DNA of 64,000 nt. It comes from Micromonospora chokoriensis (GTDB lineage: Bacteria; Actinomycetota; Actinomycetes; Mycobacteriales; Micromonosporaceae). Of this stretch, positions 53,943 to 62,901 are shown piece after piece. How positions within the stretch are numbered: the first letter of the stretch is position 1; every line of letters starts with the position of its first letter. The DNA lies in the NCBI RefSeq assembly GCF_900091505.1, contig NZ_LT607409.1, positions 4,154,001 to 4,218,000 on the forward strand, written 5' to 3'. The translations under genes and the position numbers were made by a program. The notes under the pieces were generated by a model. The model did not search any database. It had not been told where the DNA came from and saw only the letters and a list, made by a program, of their open reading frames with translations.

Positions 53943-56201
53943 TCAGCGCAGGCCAGGCACGTCGATCACGATCAGCTCCGTGTCGTCCGGACGGCCCGGG
54001 ATGCGCCCGTCGTTGCCCGGGAAGTTGTTGTCGTTGGCCACCAACACCCGGTCACCGCCGAGCGGCAGCACCGACTCGACCGACTGCAACGGGAACGAGA
54101 AGAGCGGGCCGACGCCGTACTCGCCCGGGCGGGCCGGGGTGGAGACACCCTTCGGGTCGGCCACGCGCATCAGGTCGACCACAGTGCGCCGCGGCAGGTA
54201 GCCGTCCGCGCCCACCTCGTCCAGATCGGTCACCACCAGACGCTTGACCACCGACTGCCGGCCCATGCCGTTGTCCCGCTCGATCAGCAGCAGCCGGTGA
54301 CCGTCGAGCACCGCCGCGTCCCCGACCAGCAGGGACGGGTCGTCCACCCGGAACGACCAGGTGCGGCCGGTGTACCGGTTGCGCCGCACGTCGAACTCGT
54401 AGACCACCCGACGGCGCTGGTCCGCGTCGTCGACCCGGGCGCCCTCCAGGATCGGGTAGAGCGTCCAGCCGTCCGCGCTGGTCGCCATCGCCTCGAAACC
54501 GTTGCTGGCGCGCAGGGTCGGCGTCTCACCCGCGGCGAGATCCGGCGACTGCGGAGACCTGATGCCGTCCGGCAGCGGGATCGGCGCCTGCAGCACCTTT
54601 CCGGTCCGGTCGGTGCGCACCAGGTACGGGCCGAACTCGTCGCCGATCCACAGGTCGCCGCGCGCGTCGCGGGCCAGCGACTCGATGTCGAAGTCCGCGC
54701 CGGTCAGCAGACGCTCCGGGGTGTCGCCGTTGACGATCGGGAACGGCACCCTGCGGTCGGGGTCGCGGACACTGATGTGCCCCCGGACCGTCACGCCGTG
54801 CCGCTGGTAGTTCGGTTCGATCTCGTACGCCCGCAGCAGGAAGTCGGCCGAGTTGGTCTTCGCCCCGAACCCGTTGTCCGGCATGGCGAGCAGCCGCCGG
54901 CCGGACCTGTCACCCGGCTGGGCCGGGATCACCGCGGAGAAGCCGGGAATGGGCTGGCCGGGGAAGGGCGCGGTGATCCCGTTGACCGGGGTCGTGGCGA
55001 GCTGGGTGCCGGAGACCGGGCCCGGCTGGTACGCGGTCGCCGACAGCAGCGCCCGGTCCCGCAGCGTCACCTCGGGACGCAGCCTCACCGACAGCGCGTA
55101 CACCCGGGTGGTCTGGGTGGCGCTGCCGTTGTCGTCGCTGATCAGGTACAGCTCGCGGCGACCGCCCGGCAGGTCACGACCGAGCGTGGCGCCCTCGATG
55201 TTGTCCAGCAACGGGTTGGGCTGCGGCTGCTTCGTGGTCGCGCCGGACGGCGGGCAGTCGGCGATGTCGACCAGCAGCTCCTTACCCAGCCAGGAGCGTG
55301 GGTCGGTCGCCGTCGACAGGGACGCGACGCTGGACACGTCGGGCGCGCCGGTCGCCGAGACCCGGTACACCCGGACGGTGTTGCCCACCCCGGTCGTGAA
55401 GCCCCGCTCCACCGAGAGCAGGTGGTCGTCGCCGAGCGCGATCAGCTCGACCAGGCCGAGGTTCGGGTCGGTCCGGTAGGCGTACTGGGCTGTCGGGGCG
55501 TACGCGCCGCCCTCGCGGCCGTCGTACCGGATGATCCGCTGCCGGCCGCGGCCCTCGGCGTCGCGGCCGTCCGCCGCGAGCGGGCCCTCCATCCCGGCGT
55601 AGAGCACCCGGTGATCCCCGGTGGCGGTCAGCGCCTCGAAGGTCTGGTTGGCGGCGGCCTCGCCGGCCGGGGCGACCTGGAAGCGGGCCGGCACCGGCAG
55701 CGAGCCGATCTCCCGGCCGTCGGAGAGCCGGAACCGGCGGATCGACGGCTCCCGCTCCGAGCTGGCCAGGACGGTGTCCCCGCCGCGCTCGGCGACGAGC
55801 CCTTCGCCGTCGAAGTCGGCCCCGGTGTACGGCGTGCCGTCGGGTCGGGTGAGCACTGTGACGTCCCGGACACCGACGTCCACGCCACGCCGTCCGGTGT
55901 CCAGACCCAGCTCGTAGACGCGGGCCGGAGTGGTGCCGATGTTGTCCACCAGCGCGAGGGCACGCCCGGGGCGGGCGAACGACAACGCGGACAGGCCGGC
56001 CACCGGAGTGCCCCGGACGGTGGTCTTGTCGAGAGCGTCGGAGAAACCGAGCAGCGACGCGTCCGGCGCGCAGCTCGCGCCCGCACCCGGGTGCCCCGGG
56101 GTCGGGTGCGCCGGCGCGCCGAGCGCCGGCGCCGCCGCGAGCAGCGAGATCGCCGCCGCGGCGGACGCGACGGCCCGGGCCCTTCGGGAAGTGGTACGCA
56201 C
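53943..56201 (-). CDS. Secreted phytase-like (esterase-like) protein with two repeated domains
   Basis: 752 residues. Signal peptide (core ASAAAAISLLAAAPALGA), then two phytase-like beta-propeller-type domains: one about 45-375 (GADFDGEGLVAE, LLDNIEGATL, YLISDDNGS) and one about 400-750 (GADFDIESLARD, WIGDEFGPYL, NGFEAMA, ANDNNFPGND). Both show the same motif order, so the gene arose by internal duplication. Acidic DNNFP and DE motifs suggest metal-assisted phosphoester chemistry; the substrate is unknown. GTG 56201 has GGAGG 5 nt upstream, and the upstream in-frame extension is not signal-like. Confidence 0.9.
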   Translation of the reverse strand: MRTTSRRARAVASAAAAISLLAAAPALGAPAHPTPGHPGAGASCAPDASLLGFSDALDKTTVRGTPVAGLSALSFARPGRALALVDNIGTTPARVYELGLDTGRRGVDVGVRDVTVLTRPDGTPYTGADFDGEGLVAERGGDTVLASSEREPSIRRFRLSDGREIGSLPVPARFQVAPAGEAAANQTFEALTATGDHRVLYAGMEGPLAADGRDAEGRGRQRIIRYDGREGGAYAPTAQYAYRTDPNLGLVELIALGDDHLLSVERGFTTGVGNTVRVYRVSATGAPDVSSVASLSTATDPRSWLGKELLVDIADCPPSGATTKQPQPNPLLDNIEGATLGRDLPGGRRELYLISDDNGSATQTTRVYALSVRLRPEVTLRDRALLSATAYQPGPVSGTQLATTPVNGITAPFPGQPIPGFSAVIPAQPGDRSGRRLLAMPDNGFGAKTNSADFLLRAYEIEPNYQRHGVTVRGHISVRDPDRRVPFPIVNGDTPERLLTGADFDIESLARDARGDLWIGDEFGPYLVRTDRTGKVLQAPIPLPDGIRSPQSPDLAAGETPTLRASNGFEAMATSADGWTLYPILEGARVDDADQRRRVVYEFDVRRNRYTGRTWSFRVDDPSLLVGDAAVLDGHRLLLIERDNGMGRQSVVKRLVVTDLDEVGADGYLPRRTVVDLMRVADPKGVSTPARPGEYGVGPLFSFPLQSVESVLPLGGDRVLVANDNNFPGNDGRIPGRPDDTELIVIDVPGLR

Positions 56202-56328
56202 ATTGCCTCCAGCATCGAGTCGACGGCTGTTGCCGCCGGGCCGATGCAAACGGCCGCCGCTCACCACAGTGGAACCCGGACCGGAACGGGGGCTGAACAA
56301 CCGGTGCACGATCCCGCGAGCCGTCGCC

Positions 56329-56535
56329 TCAGGGGTGCATGGTCGTGCCCTTGAGCACCGTGTCCACCACGGTGCGGGGCGCGTGCAGCGCCAGGCCCAC
56401 CAGGTCGAGTTTCTCCCGACCGACCGCCGGCACGGCGGCACGGTTGTCGCGGTCGCTGCCGGTGGCGAACAGCTCGGCGGTGAAGATGGACAGACTCAGC
56501 CCACGGGCGAGCGCGCGCGAGCCTGCCCGCGTACC
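56329..56535 (-). other. Possible C-terminal gene fragment, unrecognised
   Basis: An open minus frame ends at 56329 with ...DLVGLALHAPRTVVDTVL and a short tail. It has plausible coding bias but no start or domain on its own side; upstream it runs antisense to the decayed AraC gene. It may be a second remnant left by the event that damaged that gene. Beyond this nothing in 56202-56328 is called. Confidence 0.25.
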
Positions 56536-56538
56536 GCC

Positions 56539-56911
56539 GATTGGTCTTGTACGCCGCACGACGGTCGCGCCGTCACCGCCGACGGCTTCCGCAAACGGGT
56601 TCTCTACCTCGACACCTCGGCTCTCGACGCGGAGCTGACCGGCCGGGCGGTCGACCAGCCAGGCATCGTCGACCCCCGGGTGCGCGACCGGAGCCACCTC
56701 CTGCACCGGGCGCTGGCCGCGCCCGGGGGACGAGTTCGAGGCCGAGGGTCGACTCGCGCTGATCCTGGACCGGCCGCAGGCCGGCTTCTTCGACCAGGCG
56801 CACCTGACCCGCCACTTCCGGCGGTACCTGGGCGTCAGCCCGGCCCGCTACCTCGGCCCGCCTCCCGGGATCAGACCCGCTGGGCCCTTCAGACCCGCTG
56901 GGCGCCGATGA
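56539..56911 (+). pseudogene. Decayed AraC-family regulator gene
   Basis: Frame 1 from about 56539 reads CTPHDGRAVTADGFRKRVLY ... DRSHLLHRALAAPG, the middle of an AraC-type sensing domain. At the GGGGG run 56725-56729 the frame shifts by +1 and continues DEFEAEGRLALIL, then jumps directly to GFFDQAHLTRHFRRYLGVSP, the second helix-turn-helix of the AraC DNA-binding domain, ending at TGA 56909. The N-terminus and the first helix-turn-helix are missing. So it has one frameshift and at least two deletions. Its end overlaps the next gene's end by 23 bp. Confidence 0.75.
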
Positions 56912-57722
56912 CGGAGAGCAGCCGCAGCTTCTCGTCGCTCGACGAGCCGGGAACGGCGGTGAAGACCAGCAGCGTCTGGGACTGGTCCGGGTCGACGAGC
57001 GTCTGGCAGTGCAACTCCAGCGCACCGACCTCCGGGTGCAGGAAGTGCTTCGCCGGGCAGTAGCCGGCCGGCACCGGATGCTCGCGCCACAGCTGCGCGA
57101 ACTCCGGGCTCCTGGCCAGCAGGTCGTCGACGAGCGTCGCGGCCCGCGAGCCGCGCCCATCCCGGGTGTACGACGCGTGCAGGTGCCCCACGAGCAGGCG
57201 GCTCCGCGTGTGGTGGTCCTCGACCGGGTGCAGCTGCCGGACCGCCGGGTCGGTGAACCAACGGTGATGGGCGCTGCGGGCCAGCCCGGTGTACCGGGTC
57301 TCGTCACCGAGCAGGGCGACGGCCGGGGCGGTCTGCGCCAGAGTCTCGCCGAGGTGGTTCACCACCTGGGCCGGGGTGTCGTGCATCCGGTCGAGGATCC
57401 GCATCATGCCCGGGTTGACGTGGTCGGCCCGTACGGCGCGGTGCGGAACGGCGTGCCCGGCCAGCCGGAACAGGTGGTCCCGTTCGGCCAGCGAGAGCCG
57501 CAGGCCACGGGCCAGCGCGGCGAGCATCTGCTCGGAGGGGCGCGGCCCGCGCTGCTGCTCCATCCGGCTGTAGTAGTCCGTGGACATACCACTCAACGCG
57601 GCCACTTCCTCGCGTCGCAGCCCACCGGTGCGCCGGCGTCGACCCCGGGGCAGCCCGACGTCCTCGGGTTGCAGCGCCTCGCGGCGGCTGCGCAGGAAAC
57701 TCGCGAGTTGGGCGCGGTCCAC
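56889..57722 (-). CDS. XRE-family regulator with MmyB-like ligand domain
   Basis: 277 residues. Helix-turn-helix in the N-terminal third (FLRSRREALQPEDVGL, RREEVAALSGMSTDYYSRME) followed by the MmyB-type PAS-like domain (PAQVVNHLGETLAQTAPAVA, LVGHLHASY, HPEVGALELHCQTL), which in relatives binds a fatty acid or similar ligand. GTG 57722 has GGAG at 5 nt. Large family in actinobacteria; no target can be named, though the aldehyde dehydrogenase lies just upstream on the same strand. Confidence 0.92.
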   Translation of the reverse strand: MDRAQLASFLRSRREALQPEDVGLPRGRRRRTGGLRREEVAALSGMSTDYYSRMEQQRGPRPSEQMLAALARGLRLSLAERDHLFRLAGHAVPHRAVRADHVNPGMMRILDRMHDTPAQVVNHLGETLAQTAPAVALLGDETRYTGLARSAHHRWFTDPAVRQLHPVEDHHTRSRLLVGHLHASYTRDGRGSRAATLVDDLLARSPEFAQLWREHPVPAGYCPAKHFLHPEVGALELHCQTLVDPDQSQTLLVFTAVPGSSSDEKLRLLSVIGAQRV

Positions 57723-57800
57723 GGTGTCTCCGTTCGGTGGTCGCCGACGGTGGCCGGCACGTCGAGTGCAACAGTCAAACCAGGTAACGGTGTTCCAGAA

Positions 57801-57977
57801 CCGCCCCGCCGCCCCCCACCCCCGCCTCCCACCCCCCACCCCCGCCCCCACCCCCCACCCCCGCCCCTAGCCCTGTCGATCATGGAGTTGTGGTGGTCGA
57901 CAAAGTGTCTGAAATGGGTGCTAGTCAGGCACCACAACTCCATGATCGACTGGGCAGGGGGTGGGGGCGGGGGCTGG
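57801..57977. repeat. Palindromic element, sister of the one at 45744-45900
   Basis: Arms 57875-57895 and 57930-57950 are perfect complements (21 bp) around a 34-nt loop, core GATCATGGAGTTGTGGT. The left flank (57801-57874) is C-rich, the right (57951-57975) has four runs of three to five G with short spacers. Arms align to those of the first element at about two thirds of positions (shared GATCA.G..GTT). Fills most of the gap between two minus-strand genes. Confidence 0.85.
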
Positions 57978-57985
57978 TGGCGCGG

Positions 57986-59410
57986 TTAGCGTTGGATGGA
58001 CTTGGTCTCCAGGAACTCCTCCAGGCCGAAGCGGCCGAACTCCCGACCGTTGCCGGACTGCTTGTAGCCGCCGAAGGGGGCCAGGGGGTTCCAGTGGCCG
58101 GCGTTCACGTCGACCTGCCCCACGCGCAGCCGTCGGGCGACCGCCAGTGCGTGCTCCGGCTCGCCGAAGACACCGCTGGTCAGGCCGTACGACGTGCTGT
58201 TGGCGATCGCCACGGCCTCGTCCTCGTCGGCGTACGGGATGATCGTCAGCACCGGGCCGAAGATCTCCTCCTGGGCGATGGGTGCTGTCGGGTCGACGTC
58301 GGCGAAGATCGTCGGCTGGACGTACGCGCCGGTCGGCAGACCCTCGGGCCGGTCCGGGCCGCCGGCCACGAGCCGGGCGCCGTCGGCGATGCCCCGCTCG
58401 ATGTACCCCACGACCTTCTCCCGGTGGGCCTCGGACGCCATCGGGCCGATCCGGGTGGCCTCGTCGGTCGGGTCGCCCACTGTGTACTGCTTCGCCGCCT
58501 CGACGGCCAGCGCGACCACCTCGTCCTGCCGGGAGGCCGGCACCAGCATCCGCGGCCACGCGCCGCACACCTGACCACCGTTGGAGAACGCCATCATCAG
58601 CCCTCGGTTGACCGCCTCGGGCAGGTCCGCGTCGTCCAGGATGATGTTCGCGCCCTTGCCGCCCAGTTCCAGCGCGACCCGCTTGACGGTCTCCGCGGCC
58701 ACCGCGCCGATGCGCTTTCCGGCGCGGGTGGAGCCGGTGAAGGAGACCATGTCGATGTCCGGGTGGGCGGAGATCGCCTCGCCGACGACCGCCCCGGTGC
58801 CGTACACCACGTTGAACACGCCGGCCGGCACGCCCGCGTCGGCAGCGACCTCGGCGAGGATCCGCGCGGTCAGCGGGGCGTTCTCGGAGGGCTTGAAGAC
58901 CATCGTGTCGCCCGCGAGCAGCGCCGGCGCCAGCTTGGAGACGATCTGCTGCAACGGGAAGTTCCAGGGGGTGATCGCGCCGACGACGCCGATCGGCTCG
59001 CGCACGATCAGCGAGTTGCCGATCTCCTCGGTCCAGGCGAAGCCGTCGGCCAGGCCGGCGACGGCTTCGACCACCGCCGCCGGAAAGGCGACCTGGGCGG
59101 TGCGGGACATGCCGATCGGCGAGCCCATCTCGGCGGTGATCGCCTGGGCGATCTCCTCCTGTCGGGCGCCGAGGCCGGCGCCGAGGCGACGCAGCACGTC
59201 CGCCCGGTGCTGCGGCGTGGTCGCCGCCCAGGCCGGGAAGGCCGCCCGGGCCGCGGCGACGGCGCGATCGACGTCGGCGGCGGTGCCGGCCGGGGTCTCG
59301 GCGACGACCTCGCCGGTCGCCGGGTTCACGACGGGAATGGTGCCGGCCGTGCCGGCGACGGTCTCGCCACCGATCCAGTGGCCGGTGACGGTGTACGTGG
59401 AAGGTGTCAT
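57986..59410 (-). CDS. Aldehyde dehydrogenase family protein
   Basis: 474 residues. NAD-binding TPWNFPLQQ (148-156), FTGSTRAGKRI, general base E248 in ALELGGKGAN, nucleophile C282 in NGGQVCGAWPR, and EEIFGPVLTI. It would oxidise an aldehyde to the acid with NAD(P); substrate unknown. ATG 59410 begins right at the typical N-terminal strand; the ribosome site is weak. Divergent from the exporter gene at 59683, with a 272-bp gap that shows no other clear gene. Confidence 0.93.
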   Translation of the reverse strand: MTPSTYTVTGHWIGGETVAGTAGTIPVVNPATGEVVAETPAGTAADVDRAVAAARAAFPAWAATTPQHRADVLRRLGAGLGARQEEIAQAITAEMGSPIGMSRTAQVAFPAAVVEAVAGLADGFAWTEEIGNSLIVREPIGVVGAITPWNFPLQQIVSKLAPALLAGDTMVFKPSENAPLTARILAEVAADAGVPAGVFNVVYGTGAVVGEAISAHPDIDMVSFTGSTRAGKRIGAVAAETVKRVALELGGKGANIILDDADLPEAVNRGLMMAFSNGGQVCGAWPRMLVPASRQDEVVALAVEAAKQYTVGDPTDEATRIGPMASEAHREKVVGYIERGIADGARLVAGGPDRPEGLPTGAYVQPTIFADVDPTAPIAQEEIFGPVLTIIPYADEDEAVAIANSTSYGLTSGVFGEPEHALAVARRLRVGQVDVNAGHWNPLAPFGGYKQSGNGREFGRFGLEEFLETKSIQR

Positions 59411-59682
59411 GCACCGACCGTCGCACCGGCCCGGAACCCCAACCAGGTGCGCCTTGTCCAGGGTTTCGTGGTCCCTGGCTGGGGCCGACCGTCCGGTCCG
59501 CATCCGACGGCCGTTCGGACGCGAGGCCCGGCCGTCACGAAAAGCGGCGGCCAATCGTCACATCCTCCGGTTAGTCTTCCTCCGCGCGTCGTCGTCCTGG
59601 TACGACGCGCTTCGCGCCTGGTCGGCGCGGCATCGCCGCCACCGCCCACCATCGGCCGGCTCAATCGACTTCAGGAGAGTTT

Positions 59683-61248
59683 GTGACACAGCAATCCGTC
59701 GCGACATCGGACAAACTCGACGCCGCGGTGCTCAAGGTGGCGGGTGTCGTCGTTCTTGGCGCGATCATGTCGATCCTCGACGTGACGGTGGTCAGCGTGG
59801 CGCTGCCCAAGTTCCAGAGCGAGTTCGACGCGTCCTACGCCCGGGTGGCGTGGACGATGACCGCGTACACCCTCGCCCTGGCCACCGTGATCCCGCTCAG
59901 CGGGTGGGCGGCGGACCGGTTCGGCACCAAGCGCCTCTACATGGTGGCGTTGGCGCTGTTCACCATCGGGTCGGGGCTCTGTGCCACGGCCGACACGATC
60001 GGCGAGCTGATCGGCTACCGGGTGCTGCAGGGCCTCGGTGGCGGCATGCTCATGCCGTTGGGCATGACCATCATGACCCGGGCGGCCGGCCCCCACCGGA
60101 TCGGCCGGCTGATGGCCGTCCTCGGCATCCCGATGCTGCTCGGCCCGATCGGCGGCCCGATCCTCGGTGGCTGGCTGATCGACACCGCGAGCTGGCACTG
60201 GATCTTCCTGATCAACCTGCCGATCGGTGTCGTCGGGCTGATCTACGCGCAGCTGGCGCTCCCGAAGGACGCCCCCGAACCGTCGGAGTCGTTCGACTTC
60301 GTCGGCATGCTCATGCTCTCGCCCGGTCTCGCCCTGTTCCTCTACGGCGTGTCGTCCCTGCCGGAAACCGGCACCTTCGCCGACGCCAAGGTGTGGGCCC
60401 CGATGCTGGTCGGCGGAGCGCTGGTGGTGGCGTTCGTGCTCTACTCGTTCAAGCCCCGGCACCCGCTGCTCGACCTGCGACTGTTCCGCAACCGCAGCCT
60501 GACCATCGCGTCGGTGACGATGTTCGTGTTCATCATCGCGTTCATGGGCGCCGGGCTGCTGTTCCCGAGCTACTTCCTCCAGGTGCGCGGTGAGTCGACG
60601 CTGGCCGCCGGCCTGCTGATGGCCCCGCAGGGCATCGGCGCGATGATCACCATGCCGATCGCCGGCACGTTGGCCGACCGGGTGCCGATCGGGCGCACCG
60701 TCCCGTTCGCGCTGGGGCTCATCGTCGTCGGGTTCTTCGGCTTCACCCAGGTCGACGCGCAGACGCCGTACTGGGTGCTCGGTGGGTCGCTGTTCGTGAT
60801 GGGTCTGGGCATGGGCGGCACGATGATGCCGATCATGACGTCGGCGCTGCGGACGTTGCAGGCGCAGGAGGTGGCGCGCGGCTCGACGCTGGTCAACATT
60901 CTCCAGCAGATCGGCGGGTCGGTCGGCGCCGCCGTGATGTCGGTGATCCTCACCAACGAGCTGAACGGCTCCCGGCCGATCCCCGCCCCGGACGGCACGC
61001 AGACCACCGAGGCCGCACTGGCCATCGCCTCCCAGCAGCTGCCGGAGCTGCAACAGCGGCTCGATCCGTCGCTCATCGAGCGTGGGCTCGACTTCGCCGC
61101 CCAGTCGTTCGCCAACACGTTCTGGGTGGCGTTCGCGCTGGTCGTGCTCACGATCATCCCGGCGTTGTTCCTGCCGCGCCGACGTCAGCCGGCGCAGCTC
61201 GACGACCCGCAGGGCGAGCAGGTCAGGACGCCCGTTCCCATCCACTGA
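59683..61248 (+). CDS. DHA2-family MFS drug exporter (EmrB/QacA type)
   Basis: 521 residues, about 14 membrane helices. Motif D1 LDVTVVSVALPKF, motif A GWAADRFGTKRLY, motif B-like IGYRVLQGLGGGMLMP and motif C LGPIGGPILGGWLID identify a proton-driven multidrug exporter of the DHA2 group. GTG 59683 has CAGGAGAG 5 nt upstream. Followed by a strong hairpin. Confidence 0.94.
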   Translation: MTQQSVATSDKLDAAVLKVAGVVVLGAIMSILDVTVVSVALPKFQSEFDASYARVAWTMTAYTLALATVIPLSGWAADRFGTKRLYMVALALFTIGSGLCATADTIGELIGYRVLQGLGGGMLMPLGMTIMTRAAGPHRIGRLMAVLGIPMLLGPIGGPILGGWLIDTASWHWIFLINLPIGVVGLIYAQLALPKDAPEPSESFDFVGMLMLSPGLALFLYGVSSLPETGTFADAKVWAPMLVGGALVVAFVLYSFKPRHPLLDLRLFRNRSLTIASVTMFVFIIAFMGAGLLFPSYFLQVRGESTLAAGLLMAPQGIGAMITMPIAGTLADRVPIGRTVPFALGLIVVGFFGFTQVDAQTPYWVLGGSLFVMGLGMGGTMMPIMTSALRTLQAQEVARGSTLVNILQQIGGSVGAAVMSVILTNELNGSRPIPAPDGTQTTEAALAIASQQLPELQQRLDPSLIERGLDFAAQSFANTFWVAFALVVLTIIPALFLPRRRQPAQLDDPQGEQVRTPVPIH

Positions 61249-61260
61249 GCGACCCGCCCG

Positions 61261-61292
61261 CCGCGCCCACCATCCTCCGACGGTGGGCGCGG
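61261..61292. terminator. Bidirectional hairpin terminator
   Basis: CCGCGCCCACC (61261-61271) pairs with GGTGGGCGCGG (61282-61292), 10-nt loop, between convergent genes. Confidence 0.85.
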
Positions 61293-61308
61293 CGTTGTCG
61301 GGCGGTCG

Positions 61309-61770
61309 TCAGCGCAGCGGGCCGTCGCCGGGCCCGTCCGGGTCCTCGATCACGTGGATCGCGGCCTCCTCGGCGCTGGCGGCGCCCGCGTCGATCCCGG
61401 CGTCCCACGCCACCGACTCGGCCTCGTCGTCCTCGCGGACACCCTCGTCGTACGCGACGAGACGGCCGGCGCGCGCCTCGGCCTCGTACCCCCGACGGGT
61501 CAGCTCGTCCTCGTCGTCACCGTCCTCGGCGTACGGGTCGACGTCCGGCACCTCCTGGGCGAGGTGCTGCTCCAGGGACTCGCCCGCCCGCTCCTCGGCC
61601 GGCGTCGTGCCGAACCGGTTCGCCGCCGTCCAGTGGTCCGCGGCGACGATGCCGGTGTCGAGAGGGTCGCCGACCCGGTCGTCGTCAAGCGTGTCGGAGG
61701 CGTCCAGGACCCCGTCGTCCTCGGCAACGTTCCACTCGTCCACGGAATCCATCCGTTCGGTCTGGCTCAC
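61309..61770 (-). CDS. DUF5709 acidic protein
   Basis: 153 residues, very rich in Asp/Glu and predicted mostly unfolded. The block WTAANRFGTTPAEERAGESL is the DUF5709 core, found only in actinobacteria and of unknown function. GTG 61770 is preceded by GAGGAGGAG. Confidence 0.88.
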   Translation of the reverse strand: MSQTERMDSVDEWNVAEDDGVLDASDTLDDDRVGDPLDTGIVAADHWTAANRFGTTPAEERAGESLEQHLAQEVPDVDPYAEDGDDEDELTRRGYEAEARAGRLVAYDEGVREDDEAESVAWDAGIDAGAASAEEAAIHVIEDPDGPGDGPLR

Positions 61771-61902
61771 GGCGGTCTCCTCCTCGTCAGGGTTCAGCAG
61801 GCGGTCAGCCTAAGACCGTGTAACGCGCCAGCGCCCCGAGGCCTGCCCGCTGTGACGAACCGACCTCGGGGCGCGGGCCGAGCCGGGCGCCGGCGCACCG
61901 GA

Positions 61903-62787
61903 TCAACGCTTCAGCAGCTCCACCACGGCCTCGGTGAACTCCGCCGGCTGCTCGATGTGCGCGAAGTGCCCGCTGCGCTCCAGCCGGACCAGCCGCGAGT
62001 CCTTGAGGCCCGCGTGCAGCTGCTCGGCCCACCGCGGGCCACAGATGAAGTCGTACTCCCCGACGATCACCACGACCGGCACGGTGATCTCCCCGAGGGT
62101 GTCCCGCACGTCGAAGGGCGTGGGGTCCTGCGCGCCCGCCGGCGCCGCCGAGACCCGTACCGCGGCCTGGAACGGGGCGAATTCCTCCTGTCGACCCCAG
62201 AAGTCCGCGAAGTACACCGGCACGGCGGCGCGCAGGGCGGCGCTCAACGACTCGTCGTCCGTCGCGCCGCCGATCTGCGCGAAGGCAGCCGGGACCGCCG
62301 CCGCCTCCGGCCGGTCCGGGTGCCGCTGCGGGTACGCGGCCAGCCCGGCCATCGCCTCGGCCCAGAACTCGGCGCCGGTCACGGGGGAGGTGTCGTAGAG
62401 GGCGAGACCGGCGACCCGGTCCGGGTGGTCGAGGGCGTAGCGCTGGGCGACGAAGCCGCCGTGCGAGTGCCCGAGGAGATACACCCGGGGTACGCCGAGG
62501 TGCGCGACGACCGCGTCGAGGAACCGGACATACGTGGCGAGACGGTAGTCAGCGGGGTCGTCGAGTCGTCCCGACGCGCCGGTGCCCACCGGTTCGACGT
62601 ACACCATGGTGAAGTGTTCTTCGAGGCTGGGCGTGCGCAGGTACGCCCAGTCGATGCCGGGGCCGCCGGAGTGCGCCACGCACACCGGGCCGGTGCCGGC
62701 GACGTGGTAGACCTGCCGGACGCCGTCGACGGTGAACGTGTGGGCACCCGGTGCGAGGTTGCCGACGTCGTGGCTGGTGGAACCCAT
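61903..62787 (-). CDS. Alpha/beta hydrolase (proline-iminopeptidase-like)
   Basis: 294 residues. Oxyanion-region HSGGPG (39-44), nucleophile S108 in GHSHGG, Asp in GEYDF and His in SGHFAH complete the triad. HGGPG-type oxyanion motifs are typical of prolyl aminopeptidases and related esterases. GGGAGA lies before ATG 62787. It follows the ECF sigma gene on the same strand after 114 bp, which hold an inverted repeat. Confidence 0.9.
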   Translation of the reverse strand: MGSTSHDVGNLAPGAHTFTVDGVRQVYHVAGTGPVCVAHSGGPGIDWAYLRTPSLEEHFTMVYVEPVGTGASGRLDDPADYRLATYVRFLDAVVAHLGVPRVYLLGHSHGGFVAQRYALDHPDRVAGLALYDTSPVTGAEFWAEAMAGLAAYPQRHPDRPEAAAVPAAFAQIGGATDDESLSAALRAAVPVYFADFWGRQEEFAPFQAAVRVSAAPAGAQDPTPFDVRDTLGEITVPVVVIVGEYDFICGPRWAEQLHAGLKDSRLVRLERSGHFAHIEQPAEFTEAVVELLKR

Positions 62788-62845
62788 GAGCTATCTCCCG
62801 ATTCGAGATCCGTGCGGCGTCCGCCGGCACGGCACTGAGGTAGGA

Positions 62846-62868
62846 CGCACCACCAGATGCGTGGTGCG
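62846..62868. promoter_or_regulatory. Inverted repeat between the sigma factor and hydrolase genes
   Basis: CGCACCAC (62846-62853) and GTGGTGCG (62861-62868) are perfect 8-bp arms around 7 bp. Beside it, GGGAAAGTT occurs twice (62871-62879, 62889-62897), 18 bp apart. Could be an operator of the hydrolase gene or a weak terminator of the sigma gene. Confidence 0.45.
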
Positions 62869-62901
62869 ACGGGAAAGTTCGCTCGATCGGGAAAGTTTTT
62901 C

